Shown here: positions 1-9,379 of the stretch, piece after piece
How the letters are laid out: each line of letters opens with the position of its first letter
Position numbering within the stretch: position 1 is the first letter of the stretch
DNA from: Welwitschia mirabilis
Taxonomy: Eukaryota; Gnetophyta; Gnetopsida; Welwitschiales
Assembly (NCBI GenBank): GCA_051453625.1
Contig: JBOZIK010000001.1
Coordinates: 126,786,703 to 126,820,348, forward strand
Direction of reading: 5' to 3'
Length of the DNA stretch: 33,646 nucleotides
The notes under the pieces: model-generated
Told to the model about the DNA's origin: nothing
What the model saw: the letters and a program-made list of their open reading frames with translations, nothing else
Database searches by the model: none
Position numbers and translations under genes: made by a program

Positions 1-1810
1 GATGAAGTAATCTTTTTAGGATACTCAACTAGAAGTAGAGCCTATCAAGTTTTCAACAAATAAATTTTAAGGGTGAAAGAATCTATAACATTTAAATAGA
101 TTACTTTAGTACAAGACTTCTTCCTTCAAATGGTGAAGAAAAATCTAGCTCCAAGCATCTCCACAGTAAAAGAAGTAATAACCAAAAAGGAAGAAAAGCC
201 ATCTTAAGAGGTTACTTTCAAAAAGTTTAAAGAGCTAAAAGATCATCCATTAGAGTCCATCATTGAAGATGTTAACTTAAAAATTTAAACAAGAAACTCT
301 CTTAAAAATTTTTGTGCCCATATTTTTATATCTCTCAAACTGAACCTAAAAAGTTTAAAGAGGCAGAATCTCTTAAAGAATGGATGATGGATATGCAAGA
401 TGAACTTCAATAATTCAAAAGAAATGATGCTTGGAAACTTGTATAAAGACTAAAAGACTGAAATGTAATTGGAATAAAATGGATATTTAAGAACAAGTGT
501 GATGAATAAAATAATGTGATTAAGAACAAAACAAGATTAATGCCCCAAGGATACAACTAGATGCATGTGAAAAGTGCCTTTAAGAATGTTAAAGTCTTTT
601 AGATGGATGTGAAAAGTGCCTTTCTAAATAAAACTCTTAATGAAGAAGTTTATAGAGAATAATATTAAGGTTTTATAGATCCATAAAAGCCAAACCGTAT
701 GTATACACTTAAAAGGCTTTGTATGATTTAAAACAAGCTCCAATGGCTTAGTATGAAAAAATAGCTACATTTCTTAATGAAAATGGTTATATTCATGGAA
801 CTATGAATAAAACTTTATTTCTCAAAAATCTTAAGAAAAACTTTATCATCATTCAAATCTATGTAGACGTTATAATTTTTGGAGCTTCAAATGAAGTTCT
901 CTTAAAAGAATTCACTAGGATTATGATAACACATTTTGAAATGAGTATGCTTAGTGAAGTTCGCATGTTTCTTGATCTTTAGATGATACAAATGAAACAT
1001 GGAATTTTCATATCTTAATATAAATACTCAAGTAACTTAATCAAATAATTTGGACTAGAAAATGCAAAATTAATTGATACATCTATGTCAACTCCATATA
1101 AGATTAGACTTGATGAACACAGAAAATATGTGGACTAAAAAATTTATAGAAGCATAACGGGAAATCTATTATATTTAAACGCAAGTAGATCTGATATAAT
1201 ATCTAGTATAGCTATTTTGCTAGATATTAGTCTTAACTAAAGGAATAATACCTTTAAGCTATCAAAAGAATCATAAGATACATAAAATGCACAAGTAACT
1301 ATGGATTATGGTACCCTATGGAAACTTCATTTAAACTTGTAAGTTTTAGTGATGTAGACTGTGTTGGTTGTAAAGATGATAGAAAAAGAACTATTAGAAA
1401 ATATTTTCTTTTAGGATCATGCTTGGTAGGATGAACAAGTAAGAAGCAAAACTCCACCTCCTTTTTCATAGTAAAAGTAGAATATATAGTGGCAGGAAGC
1501 TTTTATGCCCATCTTCTATGGATGAAGGAAATGCTCAAAGACTTTGGAGAACTTTTAAATAGGTTTTAATATTTTGTAATAATACTACTGCAATTAATAT
1601 CTTAAAGAATCCTGTTCAAAATTCTTGAACTAAATATATTAAACTAAGACATCATTTTCTTAGAGATTAAGTAGAAAAAGGTAACATTTTTATGAATTTT
1701 ATAATTATTGATAAATAACTAGCTGATATTTTCATAAAACCCCTAAACTTTGATAACTTTCTAAGAATTCGTTATGAATTGGGGGTTGTCTCTCAATTTT
1801 CTAACTGAAG
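1..1810 (+). pseudogene. Decayed Ty1/Copia pol (integrase end, RT, RNase H), copy 1
   Basis: This is the 3' part of a Copia polyprotein, which in an active element would integrate and reverse-transcribe the element. Bases 1-60 read DEVIFLGYSTRSRAYQVF, the integrase C-terminal motif. Reverse transcriptase follows from about 361: NVIGIKWIFKNKCDE near 460, MDVKSAFLN near 603, KALYDLKQAP near 712 and YVDVIIFG at 860-883. RNase H runs from about 1290 to 1790 (RHHFLRDQVEKGN, then LADIFIKPL). The frame is broken by many TAA/TAG codons where the family has Gln, by a Trp-to-stop change, by frameshifts and by a deletion in RT near 560-600. The second Asp of the YVDD catalytic pair is Val (GTT, 869-871), and FLGL has become FLDL. 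The element starts outside the window. The family call is secure; the Sirevirus lineage is inferred from the env-like ORF downstream. Confidence 0.9.
561..623 (+). repeat. 42-bp micro-duplication inside Copia RT
   Basis: A 21-base stretch at 561-581 (encoding MHVKSAF) recurs with one mismatch at 603-623 (MDVKSAF). The first copy sits directly after the GYN(Q) motif, where intact Copia RT has roughly 25 further residues including the first catalytic region. The duplication therefore lies at the edge of a deletion. Confidence 0.75.
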
Positions 1811-2099
1811 GCAAGGTGGTCAACTGGATCTTGCATTTAGTTAACTGGATTTAGAGAAGAAGTCAGTCAACCGCATTTTCATTCAATTGCTCAGTCTTTC
1901 CCAAATTGACTTAAATCAAATTCAGTCAACTGAATTGAAGTCCTCATCGATTGGATCTAGATAATTTTTATAACCTAAGTCTTATTAGGTTGACTAGATA
2001 ATAAATCGATTAACTGAAGCTATAGGATTACAAAGTGGGAGATAGGTAGTGGACCCTATTTTTTCCTTAAATCAGACTTAATCACCCCCCTTTATAAAA
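1811..2099 (+). promoter_or_regulatory. Pol-env spacer, copy 1, with TTGAC cores and a TATA-like box
   Basis: Non-coding spacer between pol and the env-like ORF. It holds five TTGAC[C/T] cores on either strand (1818-1823 minus, 1865-1870 minus, 1906-1911 plus, 1924-1929 minus, 1990-1995 plus). It ends in a TATA-like TTTATAAAAT (2091-2100). TTGAC[C/T] is the W-box core bound by plant WRKY factors. The same layout recurs in copy 2 at 4146-4436. Promoter function is inferred only. Confidence 0.4.
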
Positions 2100-2920
2100 T
2101 CTTATGAAGTGTTAACCTTTCTCATTCACATCTGTCCATTTGTCTCTCTTTATTTCTTTTATCTCTAGGCAATGCCACATGCTTCAAATGATAGAGGATC
2201 CCTNNNNNNNNNNNNNNNNNNNNNNNNNNNNNNNNNNNNNNNNNNNNNNNNNNNNNNNNNNNNNNNNNNNNNNNNNNNNNNNNNNNNNNNNNNNNNNNNN
2301 NNNNNNNNNNNNNNNNNNNNNNNNNNNNNNNNNNNNNNNNNNNNNNNNNNNNNNNNNNNNNNNNNNNNNNNNNNNNNNNNNNNNNNNNNNNNNNNNNNNN
2401 NNNNNNNNNNNNNNNNNNNNNNNNNNNNNNNNNNNNNNNNNNNNNNNNNNNNNNNNNNNNNNNNNNNNNNNNNNNNNNNNNNNNNNNNNNNNNNNNNNNN
2501 NNNNNNNNNNNNNNNNNNNNNNNNNNNNNNNNNNNNNNNNNNNNNNNNNNNNNNNNNNNNNNNNNNNNNNNNNNNNNNNNNNNNNNNNNNNNNNNNNNNN
2601 NNNNNNNNNNNNNNNNNNNNNNNNNNNNNNNNNNNNNNNNNNNNNNNNNNNNNNNNNNNNNNNNNNNNNNNNNNNNNNNNNNNNNNNNNNNNNNNNNNNN
2701 NNNNNNNNNNNNNNNNNNNNNNNNNNNNNNNNNNNNNNNNNNNNNNNNNNNNNNNNNNNNNNNNNNNNNNNNNNNNNNNNNNNNNNNNNNNNNNNNNNNN
2801 NNNNNNNNNNNNNNNNTCTTATGAAGTGTTAACCTTCCCCATTCACATCTGTCCATTTGTCTCTCGTTATTTCTTTTATCTCTAAGCAATGCCACATGCT
2901 TTAAATGATAGAGGATCCCT
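2100..2920 (+). repeat. ~103-bp tandem repeat before env-like ORF, copy 1 (N run inside)
   Basis: A 104-base unit at 2100-2203 is repeated almost exactly at 2817-2920, with 613 N between. Both units run from TCTTATGAAGTG to ATAGAGGATCCCT. The unit starts are 717 bases apart, close to seven periods of about 103. Copy 2 carries the same sequence as two adjacent units with a 103-bp period. The hidden stretch may therefore hold about six more units, if the N length was really estimated. An assembly artefact is the alternative. Confidence 0.65.
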
Positions 2921-3402
2921 CAAGAAGAGCTAGTCAAAAGGAGTTAGCTAGCACAGATCTAGGGTATTTTTACTTTGGAATGTTAGATGGACCTTGAGAC
3001 AAGTTCTTAGAAAAGTTTAATAAAAATCCTATCTATCAAGAAAGGCTTATTCTTCTGGGAAACTTAAAGAGCTAAGAGATGTAACAAGGCTATTGAATGA
3101 ACTTAAACTATCTTATTTTCTTGATGTCTCTAGGTTAGCCTACCCTTTTCTTACCCGTATGTTTTACTATAATGCTTTGTTTGATGCTAATTCCTCTACT
3201 CTTACAACCCTTGTCTTGGGGAGAAGGATTAGAGTTACTATAGATCTGATTGCCTCCTTTACAAATCTCCCTAGAGGAGATTATAAGGAGTCTTAACCCC
3301 TATGTAACACCATGAAGGATAAGGCAGAGCTCATCAAGGAACTCTGTGGTAAGCTTATTTAGTGGAGAACTGCCATTTCCACCTCCTACCTCACCCCCAA
3401 AT
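2905..3402 (+). pseudogene. Env-like third ORF of Sirevirus-type Copia, copy 1 (truncated by gap)
   Basis: The readable frame begins at the ATG at 2905 (MIEDPSRRASQKEL), runs through LGYFYFGMLDGP and hits TGA where TGG (Trp) is expected. After a frameshift near 3060 it continues as RLLNELKLSYFLDVSRLAYP and LGRRIRVTIDLIASFTNLP (3087-3293), then TAA. The pattern of a chain terminator-free hydrophobic stretch followed by a G-R-x-I-x-V/L ... LP segment resembles the plant retrotransposon domain found in Sirevirus and Gypsy extra ORFs. Those proteins are called env-like; their function is not established. The rest is lost in the 100-N run at 3403. It is nearly identical to copy 2 at 4648-5142 (differences of a few percent by eye). 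I recognise the type but not a specific named family. Confidence 0.6.
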
Positions 3403-3502
3403 NNNNNNNNNNNNNNNNNNNNNNNNNNNNNNNNNNNNNNNNNNNNNNNNNNNNNNNNNNNNNNNNNNNNNNNNNNNNNNNNNNNNNNNNNNNNNNNNNN
3501 NN
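3403..3502. other. Assembly gap, exactly 100 N
   Basis: The round length suggests a placeholder. The left flank is env-like ORF of copy 1 and the right flank is RNase H of copy 2. Whatever joins the two copies (end of env-like, LTRs, gag, RT) is missing, or the two contigs are not truly adjacent. Confidence 0.95.
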
Positions 3503-4145
3503 AGTTTACTATATTTAACTATAAGTAGACATGATATAATGTTCATTGTTGCCATTTTTGCTAGATATCAAACTCAACTAAAGGAATCACATCTTTAAGT
3601 TGTTAAAAGAATCATAAGATATATAAAAGGTGTAATTGATTATGGTTTCTTGTATCCTACAAAAACCTCCTTTGAACTTATAGGTTTTAGTAATGTAGAC
3701 TAGGATAATTGTAAAAATGTTAAAAAAAGAACTAGTGGAAACTATTTCCTTTTAAGATCATATTTGGTAGGATGGATAAAAAGAAGCAAAACTCTATCCC
3801 CCATGACAAAAGTAGAATATATAGCAATAAGGAGTTTTATACCCATATTATATGAATGAAGGAAATGATCAAAGACTTTGAAATAAATTTTGAATAAGTT
3901 CCAATCTTTTATAATAATACTAGTATAATTAATATTTCAAAGAACCATATTCAACATTCTTGAACTAAATATATTAAACTAAGACATCATTTTCTTAGAG
4001 ATCAAGTAGAAAAAGGCAACATTTCTATGAATTTTGTAAGCACTAATAGACAACTAGCTAATATTTTTATAAAACCCCTAAATGTTGATAAGTTTCTGAG
4101 ACTTCCTTATGAACTAGGGATTGTTTCTCCATCTTCTAACTAAAA
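3503..4145 (+). pseudogene. Decayed Copia RNase H / pol 3' end, copy 2
   Basis: The sequence begins inside the RT-RNase H junction (SLLYLTISRHDIMFIVAIFA) and continues through KRIIRYIKG, YFLLRSYLVGW, TKVEYIA, RHHFLRDQVEKGN, then LANIFIKPL and a C-terminal YELGIVSPSSN followed by TAA. It aligns with bases 1160-1805 of copy 1 at a constant offset of about 2335, including identical stretches such as the RHHFLRDQVEK region. Several TAA/TAG stops and small frameshifts break it. RNase H would remove the RNA strand during reverse transcription; this copy cannot. Confidence 0.88.
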
Positions 4146-4436
4146 GTAGGATAGTCAACTAGATCTTGCATTCATTTAACTAGGTCTAGAGAAGAATCTA
4201 GATTGATCACATTTTATCTAGTTATTTAGTCCTTTTCAGATTGACCTGAATCTAGTTGGATTAACTAGATTGAATTCCTAATTGACCAAACCTAGAAATG
4301 TTTTATGACCTGAGTCTCATCAGGTTAATCAAATCAAAACTCGGTCAACTATATCTCTAGGGTTATAAAGAAAGAGATAGGTGGTGTACCTAATTTTTTT
4401 TATTAAATCTGACTTAATTGCCCCTATTTATAAAAT
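4146..4436 (+). promoter_or_regulatory. Pol-env spacer, copy 2, with TTGAC cores and a TATA-like box
   Basis: Equivalent of 1811-2099. TTGAC[C/T] cores lie at 4153-4158 (minus), 4241-4246, 4282-4287 and 4343-4348 (minus). A TATA-like TTTATAAAAT lies at 4427-4436, the same string as at 2091-2100. The region encodes no recognisable protein. Retention of both signals in two diverged copies is suggestive but not proof of promoter activity. Confidence 0.4.
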
Positions 4437-4456
4437 CTTATGGAGTCCTAACTTTA

Positions 4457-4662
4457 CTCATTCATATCTGTCCACCTATCTCTCTTAAATAGAGCCGTCT
4501 TTCTCCATTTATTTTGTCTTCAAGAAGTGTCATGTGCTTTCAAATGATAGAGATTCTTCCTCATTCATATCTATCCACCTATCTCTCTTAAATATAGTCA
4601 CCTTTCTCCATTTACTTTGTCTTCAAGAAGTGCCATGTTCTTTCAAATGGTAGAGGATTCCT
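4457..4662 (+). repeat. Two tandem 103-bp units before env-like ORF, copy 2
   Basis: Units 4457-4559 and 4560-4662 both begin CTCATTCATATCT and end in CTTTCAAATG[A/G]TAGAG. They differ at about a tenth of positions by eye. They correspond to the units of copy 1 at 2100-2203 and 2817-2920. Each unit carries an ATG near its 3' end, and the last one (4635) opens the env-like frame. Confidence 0.85.
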
Positions 4663-5707
4663 TAAGAAGAGCTCATCAGAAAGAGTTATTCAATAAATAT
4701 CTAGGGTATTTTTACTTTGGAATGTTAGATGGACCTTGAGACAAGTTCTTAGAAAAGTTTAAAAAAAATCCTATCTATCAAGAAAGGCTTATGCTTCTGG
4801 GAAACTTAAAGAGCTAAGAGATGTAATAAGGCTATTGAATGAACTTAAACTGTCTTATTTTCTTGATGTCTCTAGGTTAGCCTATCCTTTTCTTACCCGT
4901 ATGTTTTACTTTAATGCTTTGTTTGATGCTAATTCCTCTACTCTTACAACCCTTGTATTGGGGAGAAGGATTAGAGTTACTATAGATCTGATTGCCTCCT
5001 TTACAAATCTTCCTAGAGGAGATTATAAGGAGTCTTAACCCTTATGTAACTCCATGAAGGATAAGGCAGAGCTCATCAAGGAACTCTGTGGTAAGCTCAT
5101 TTAGTGGAGAACTGCCATTTCCACCTCCTACCTCACCCCCAAATACTGCTTTTTTCATTTGATCTTTATTTATAATTTCTTAACTTTTGTGGGTTATTAT
5201 GATGAGATCTCCAACTATTAGTCTTATTTATTGTATGTGGTAGGAACTGGTCATTCTATTCCTGCTCCCACCATTATTCGTAAAAATATGGTCTCTTAGT
5301 TGGAGTATCATAAAACTAAGGCTCTTTCTTACTTTGTTTTGATCACAAATATTTGTCATCATTTTAGAGTGTACTTGCATCCCAAACTAAAAACTTTAAC
5401 TCCTATGTCTTTCATTGGACATGCAACCCTATCTTACATGCACATTATCTCTAGATCAAAGAAATCTTCTAAGTCTCCTTCTCTAAAGCAGGCGTTTCAT
5501 GAAGAGATTCCTTCATACCTGAAGAGGTTGGATTTCTAAACTTAGCACATGAGAGAAGCTCTTATTATAGCAGGATATGAGATTGCTCATACTCCTAAGG
5601 AAGTTAATAGCTCTACTCAAAAGGAGGTCAAAGAAGAAGGGGAAGAAGAAGACCCAAATTCTGAAAAAGAATAGAAGGAGGAAGAAGAAGAGGAAGAATC
5701 AGATTAA
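4635..5707 (+). pseudogene. Env-like third ORF of Sirevirus-type Copia, copy 2 (full length, stopped)
   Basis: The complete frame, about 357 codons. It starts at ATG 4635 (MFFQMVEDSLRRAHQKEL) and reads LGYFYFGMLDGP, then TGA at 4737 where Trp is expected. A frameshift near 4800 leads to RLLNELKLSYFLDVSRLAYP, FYFNALFD, LGRRIRVTIDLIASFTNLP and, after TAA 5036, KDKAELIKELCGKL. Further on are YHKTKALSYFVLITNICHHF and FIGHATLSYMHII. The C-terminus is strongly acidic, with runs of Glu, and ends in ESD at TAA 5705. Stops at 5036, 5102, 5219, 5297, 5537, 5543 and 5672 are all TAA or TAG, as expected from Gln codons after C-to-T change. The position between pol and the polypurine tract matches the Sirevirus env-like ORF. 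I see no clear signal peptide or transmembrane segment, so a true envelope role is not supported. Confidence 0.65.
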
Positions 5708-6165
5708 TTTCTTTTTATCTCTATTATTTTCTAGTTGTTCTTGTTGTTTTTCTTTTTCTCTTCTTTGTTATTAACATCAAAAGGAGGAGAAATAGTAGTT
5801 GTATTATTAGTAGTACTTATTAGTTATTCTCAGTTGTAATTACTCTCTTATGAGTATCATTCCATTGTACTACTTAAAAATAATTAATAGAAATGCATTT
5901 GGTATCATTTTGTTTTATCCATTAGTGCATATTATATTTCCCATGAACTATGCTTTTGTCATCTCTATTAACGCATATTATATGTCTTATGGATTATACT
6001 TTTAATTTGTTCATATAAATTGCTTTTTTTTTGTTTTGGAAAACCATTATGAATTCTTAATTTTGATAAACATGCTTACCAATCTTTCACAAATGTAATG
6101 GACATTTTTTGAGGGAGAGTTTTCCAATTAATATTTTCAACTAAGTATAGTTTTTCATGAATATC
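5708..6165 (+). other. 3' non-coding tail of Copia copy 2 with purine-rich tracts
   Basis: No coding sequence is recognisable here. It begins with a pyrimidine-rich stretch (5708-5770). Purine-rich runs follow at about 5779-5794 (AAAAGGAGGAGAAATAG) and near 6110 (GAGGGAGAG), before the main tract at 6166. Several polypurine tracts upstream of the 3' LTR are typical of Sireviruses. Confidence 0.45.
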
Positions 6166-6176
6166 AAAGGGAAAGA
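6166..6176 (+). other. Polypurine tract of Copia copy 2
   Basis: AAAGGGAAAGA lies immediately before TTGTTAAG. It matches the usual Copia arrangement of a purine run followed by an LTR starting TGTT. It would prime plus-strand synthesis in an active element. Confidence 0.7.
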
Positions 6177-6177
6177 T

Positions 6178-7417
6178 TGTTAAGTTATAATTTATCAAGT
6201 TGATGTCAAACTAACATTTTGAAGTATAGAAAAATGTGTTATATTCATTACAGAAAATATTAATCCTTGTAGGTAAACAACAGCAAACATTTATCACTAG
6301 CCTTACTTGAATCCAAAAAGTTACAATCCCTCAAAGGGTTGACCAAATTCCTAATGGATTAATCAAACCTGCACTAAAAAGTGTTGAAGCTAGATTACTG
6401 ATGGGTCAACTGAATTCCTAAGAGGTTGACCAAATCTATATAATAATGTGTTACATCCGATCATCAAAGGATTAACCAGATTCCCGAGGAATTGATTAGA
6501 ACTAGAGTAAAAATATTTTCATCTTTTATTATCAAGGGGTCAATCCTACTCCTGAGGGGTCCATTAGACCTAGGCTTAACATGTTGTCTTCCACTTTTTT
6601 TTATATGGAGTTGATCAAACCAAAATGCAATTGACAGGATATGTGATTGACCAGATCCTAAATGCAGTCAATCAAACATAAAGATATAAATAAAGTAGGT
6701 CGATCATAAGAAAATAAAGGTGATAGACTTTAGTAACAACACTTAATAAGGTTGACCAGATATTTTAAGGGGTTGATCAGTCATGATAGAAATGGAATTT
6801 TTCTAGCCATTATCCTCCTATTTTTATTTGTTAGATAATTAGATCTACTTATAAAATCCTAAAATTTATCTCCTATATATTCCTCAATCATCAAAATCAT
6901 TAAACAACTTCTAATTAATAAAAAATTGAATAAGCATCTTTTTGATTATCAGTCCTTTAGTCAATCAGTTTACACTATATGTACTTAGATTTGTGATATC
7001 ATATCTGATAGTGTAGTAGTATTATCATTATACTTTAGATCTAGTAAAGCCTGTACATTATGGCACATTATTGACACTGAAAAGCATTATCTAAAAAGAT
7101 TAAGATTAAGCCTCTAAAAAGTCTGATTATAAAAGGTTACAAATAAACATGAGATACTTAGAAAGTAACAAATATCTGGATCAGTCTTGGGTAGAAGTTG
7201 ATCACTGTGAATGGAGTAGAAGGTTTTTCAAACCACTATAAATTGTGTATCAATCTCCATTGGTATTTTTTATGTTTCAGTTATTTTATTCTAGATCATT
7301 TTTGGTATTTCATATGCACAAATATTTCTAGTATTCAATACTTGTGGAGATACCTTTTGAATTTATTTATTTTGTAAATCCTATTTACCCTCCTTTAGGG
7401 TTCTAGATCCTTTAGTA
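6178..7417 (+). mobile_element. 3' LTR of Sirevirus-like Copia element
   Basis: The LTR starts with TGTTAAG just after the polypurine tract, followed by a segment like other Copia LTR starts. Near the far end, CCTATTTACCCTCCTTTAGGG (7379-7400) resembles the pre-PBS end of plant Copia LTRs. I place the end at about 7417; the terminal CA and the primer site are too decayed to fix it. The middle (6339-6757) is crowded with TTGACC-type motifs in both orientations. A TATA-like TTATAAAAT lies at 6850-6858, where an LTR promoter could sit. No matching 5' LTR is in the window. Confidence 0.6.
6339..6757 (+). repeat. Cluster of TTGAC[C/T] motifs in Copia LTR
   Basis: Seven intact cores lie in 419 bases: 6339-6344, 6426-6431, 6647-6652 and 6752-6757 on plus; 6404-6409, 6538-6543 and 6666-6671 on minus. 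Many flank variants look like the same motif after C-to-T change, for example GTTGATCA and ATTAACCA. The repeated context GGTTGACCA[A/G]AT suggests a short motif amplified in the LTR. TTGAC[C/T] is the W-box core of plant WRKY factors. Confidence 0.6.
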
Positions 7418-7439
7418 AATAGTTTAATGATAAGAGGAT

Positions 7440-7940
7440 GCTGTTTCTTTGAATAAAGGTATCTTACTCTTATGTATTAAAGATTAGGAGAAGACTTTAA
7501 GAGGATATTTTAAATTTTTTATATCTAGATGAAGTTAAGAGAAATAAACCTAATTCTATGAAAGTAGGAATTCATAAAAGAAAAAGTTTCTTAATTTAGA
7601 AATAATATAAAACTAGATCTAGTGGTAGTTAGTGGGAATAAAATAATCCTTATTAGGTTTTGTACTAGGATAGAGATGGAGAAAACCAAAAAGATGAATA
7701 AATTTTAGATAATAAATAGTTTTGGTGCTTATTAAGTGAGGATAAAATAGAAGAACATACTCATCCATGCTTACATTATGAAATGGTTAAACACTAACAA
7801 AAATTCTATCTAAATCTTAAGAATATCATCTATGGAAAATGTGGAAGAAAAGGCCATATAATGCAAAAAAGTAATTTAGCTTAATGCAACAATTAAAAAA
7901 ACTTTAGTCATAGTGAGGAAGTGGGTAGAATTATAAAGAA
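7440..7940 (+). pseudogene. Decayed Gypsy-type gag with two CCHC zinc knuckles
   Basis: Two knuckles lie in one frame with exact C-x2-C-x4-H-x4-C spacing. The first (7768-7809) has Cys, then Tyr for the second Cys, His at 7792, and Tyr for the fourth ligand. The second (7831-7872) has Tyr for the first Cys, Cys 7840, His 7855 and Ser for the last Cys, reading YGKCGRKGHIMQKS. Three of four losses are TGT to TAT. Paired knuckles separated by about seven residues are typical of plant Ty3/Gypsy gag, the RNA-binding capsid protein. The upstream part (7500-7760) is basic and Ser-rich in places, with many stops. No protease follows; the minus-strand chromovirus begins within about 250 bases, so this gag may have been cut by that insertion. 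Confidence 0.5.
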
Positions 7941-8129
7941 TAAAAAGGGCTTTAAAACTCTTACTAGTTAGGGAAATCTAGATACTTATTTATTTATTTT
8001 TAGTATCAAAAATTTAATTTAGTTTAATCTATTTTCATTTATTAATTGTAAAAAGTAGTTAGTTGCATCTAATTAACTCAATTGTAATTTATGTAATTTT
8101 AAATCTACATTCAATAGGTTCCACATAAC
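7941..8129. other. Unassigned AT-rich junction between two elements
   Basis: This lies between the plus-strand gag remnant and the 3' end of the minus-strand chromovirus pol. It should contain the chromovirus 3' end, but no LTR could be recognised. Confidence 0.4.
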
Positions 8130-9190
8130 AAAATAGACTGATCATTGATTAGCTTAGTCAGTTTATTACTATTATCATATGTATTTAAAGAGATATTTTT
8201 AATAATATTACATGGTCTACTCTTTATATTCTTTAACTTAATATAGGTGTCTACTAGGAAGTTGTCCTTCTAAATATGTGCCATTAATACACCACCTTCT
8301 TTAAACTTAATATGTTACCTTTGTTGATCCATGATTTTATAAATCTTTAGTTTTTATTTCTTAGGTTGCCTTTGTACATATGTATGAAGATTTCTAGCTC
8401 TAGTTGTACATTCATTTATCATTCTAAATGAATTTATATCTTTTCAACCAAGCTGGTTGTTTTTGGGTGAAATTGAATACCACTTCAAATGGTATTTTCC
8501 TTGTGCTTCTATTGATGAAGTCGTTATATGCAAATTAAGCATGAAAGGGATAACTGTTCTATAGTTTTATATTAGATGATCATTAAATAAAGTTTTCAAT
8601 TCCTCAATGTCTTACTTTTGTTTAATCATTAGTTGGATGATATGCTAAACAAAGCTATAAATTTGTCCTTAATAATTTTCACAAACTCTTTTAAAAATGT
8701 GATACAAATTTTACATATGTATATGAAACAACATTATTAGACAAGTGATGAAACCTAATAATATCATGAAAGAATAAAGTTGCTACATGAAATACATAAT
8801 TTATCTTGCTACATGTACTAAAATGTACCATTTCATTAAGACTTTTAATAACTACCACTGTGGAATCATTACCTCCTTTGAATGATGTAAAACAATAATA
8901 AAATCCATATTTACCTCTTTATAAGGTATTGTAGGGGCTGACAATAAATGTAAAATTTATATTAAAAGATCATCCTTTGGATTTTTAATAAATCCTCAAC
9001 TTTTCATGCACTTTTATACATTCTTATATAAGTTAGGCTAATAGTAATTCCTCCGTACTAATGCATATGTTTTGTTTATCCCAGAATATCTTATTATATC
9101 TTTATTATGATTTTATTACAAAATGTTATTTCTTATAAAAGATATAGGAACATATAACTTTTTTGCTTATAGAGAAGACCATATTAAATA
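8130..9190 (-). pseudogene. Decayed chromovirus-type Gypsy integrase
   Basis: Read right to left. A weak zinc-finger region (9190-8990, LLYKQKSYMF at its start) is followed by the catalytic core: PYKEVNMDFIIVL with the first Asp (about 8920), GNDSTVVVIKSLNEMVHF after a frameshift, HVATLFFHDI, VSYTYVKFVSHF where the second Asp is lost, and EELKTLFND near 8585. The C-terminal module (8320-8140) reads HIKFKEGGVLMAHI, KDNFLVDTYIKLKN and SRPCNIIKNI, the GPF/Y-type tail of Gypsy integrases. Numerous stops and shifts make it inactive. Integrase would insert the cDNA into the genome. I see no chromodomain beyond the tail, although that part is badly decayed. Confidence 0.85.
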
Positions 9191-9379
9191 TAAAAAGTTT
9201 GTAGTAATACCCTTTTAAGGGTTTTTTTACTATATTTTAAACTTCTTCTAAATCACATTCATATAGATTTGAAAGATGAAATAAATTAACATCAATCTTC
9301 TAATGCCTTATCAAATAGAAATTCTATTTAGTGAATCTATAACTTTATTGATTTTTTTACTTTATTCTTGATTAAAAAA

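Noticed and set aside
2122-2895. Long open frames spanning the N run on both strands
   Set aside because: They are open only because N codons are read as X; the flanking residues are frame shadows of the 103-bp repeat.
4635-5707. Env-like ORF as a true viral envelope gene
   Set aside because: No signal peptide, membrane anchor or cleavage site could be seen; the name refers only to genomic position.
5577-5774. Lys/Arg-rich 65-codon frame
   Set aside because: Shifted reading of the Glu-rich tail of the env-like ORF; GAAGAA read in another frame gives Lys and Arg.
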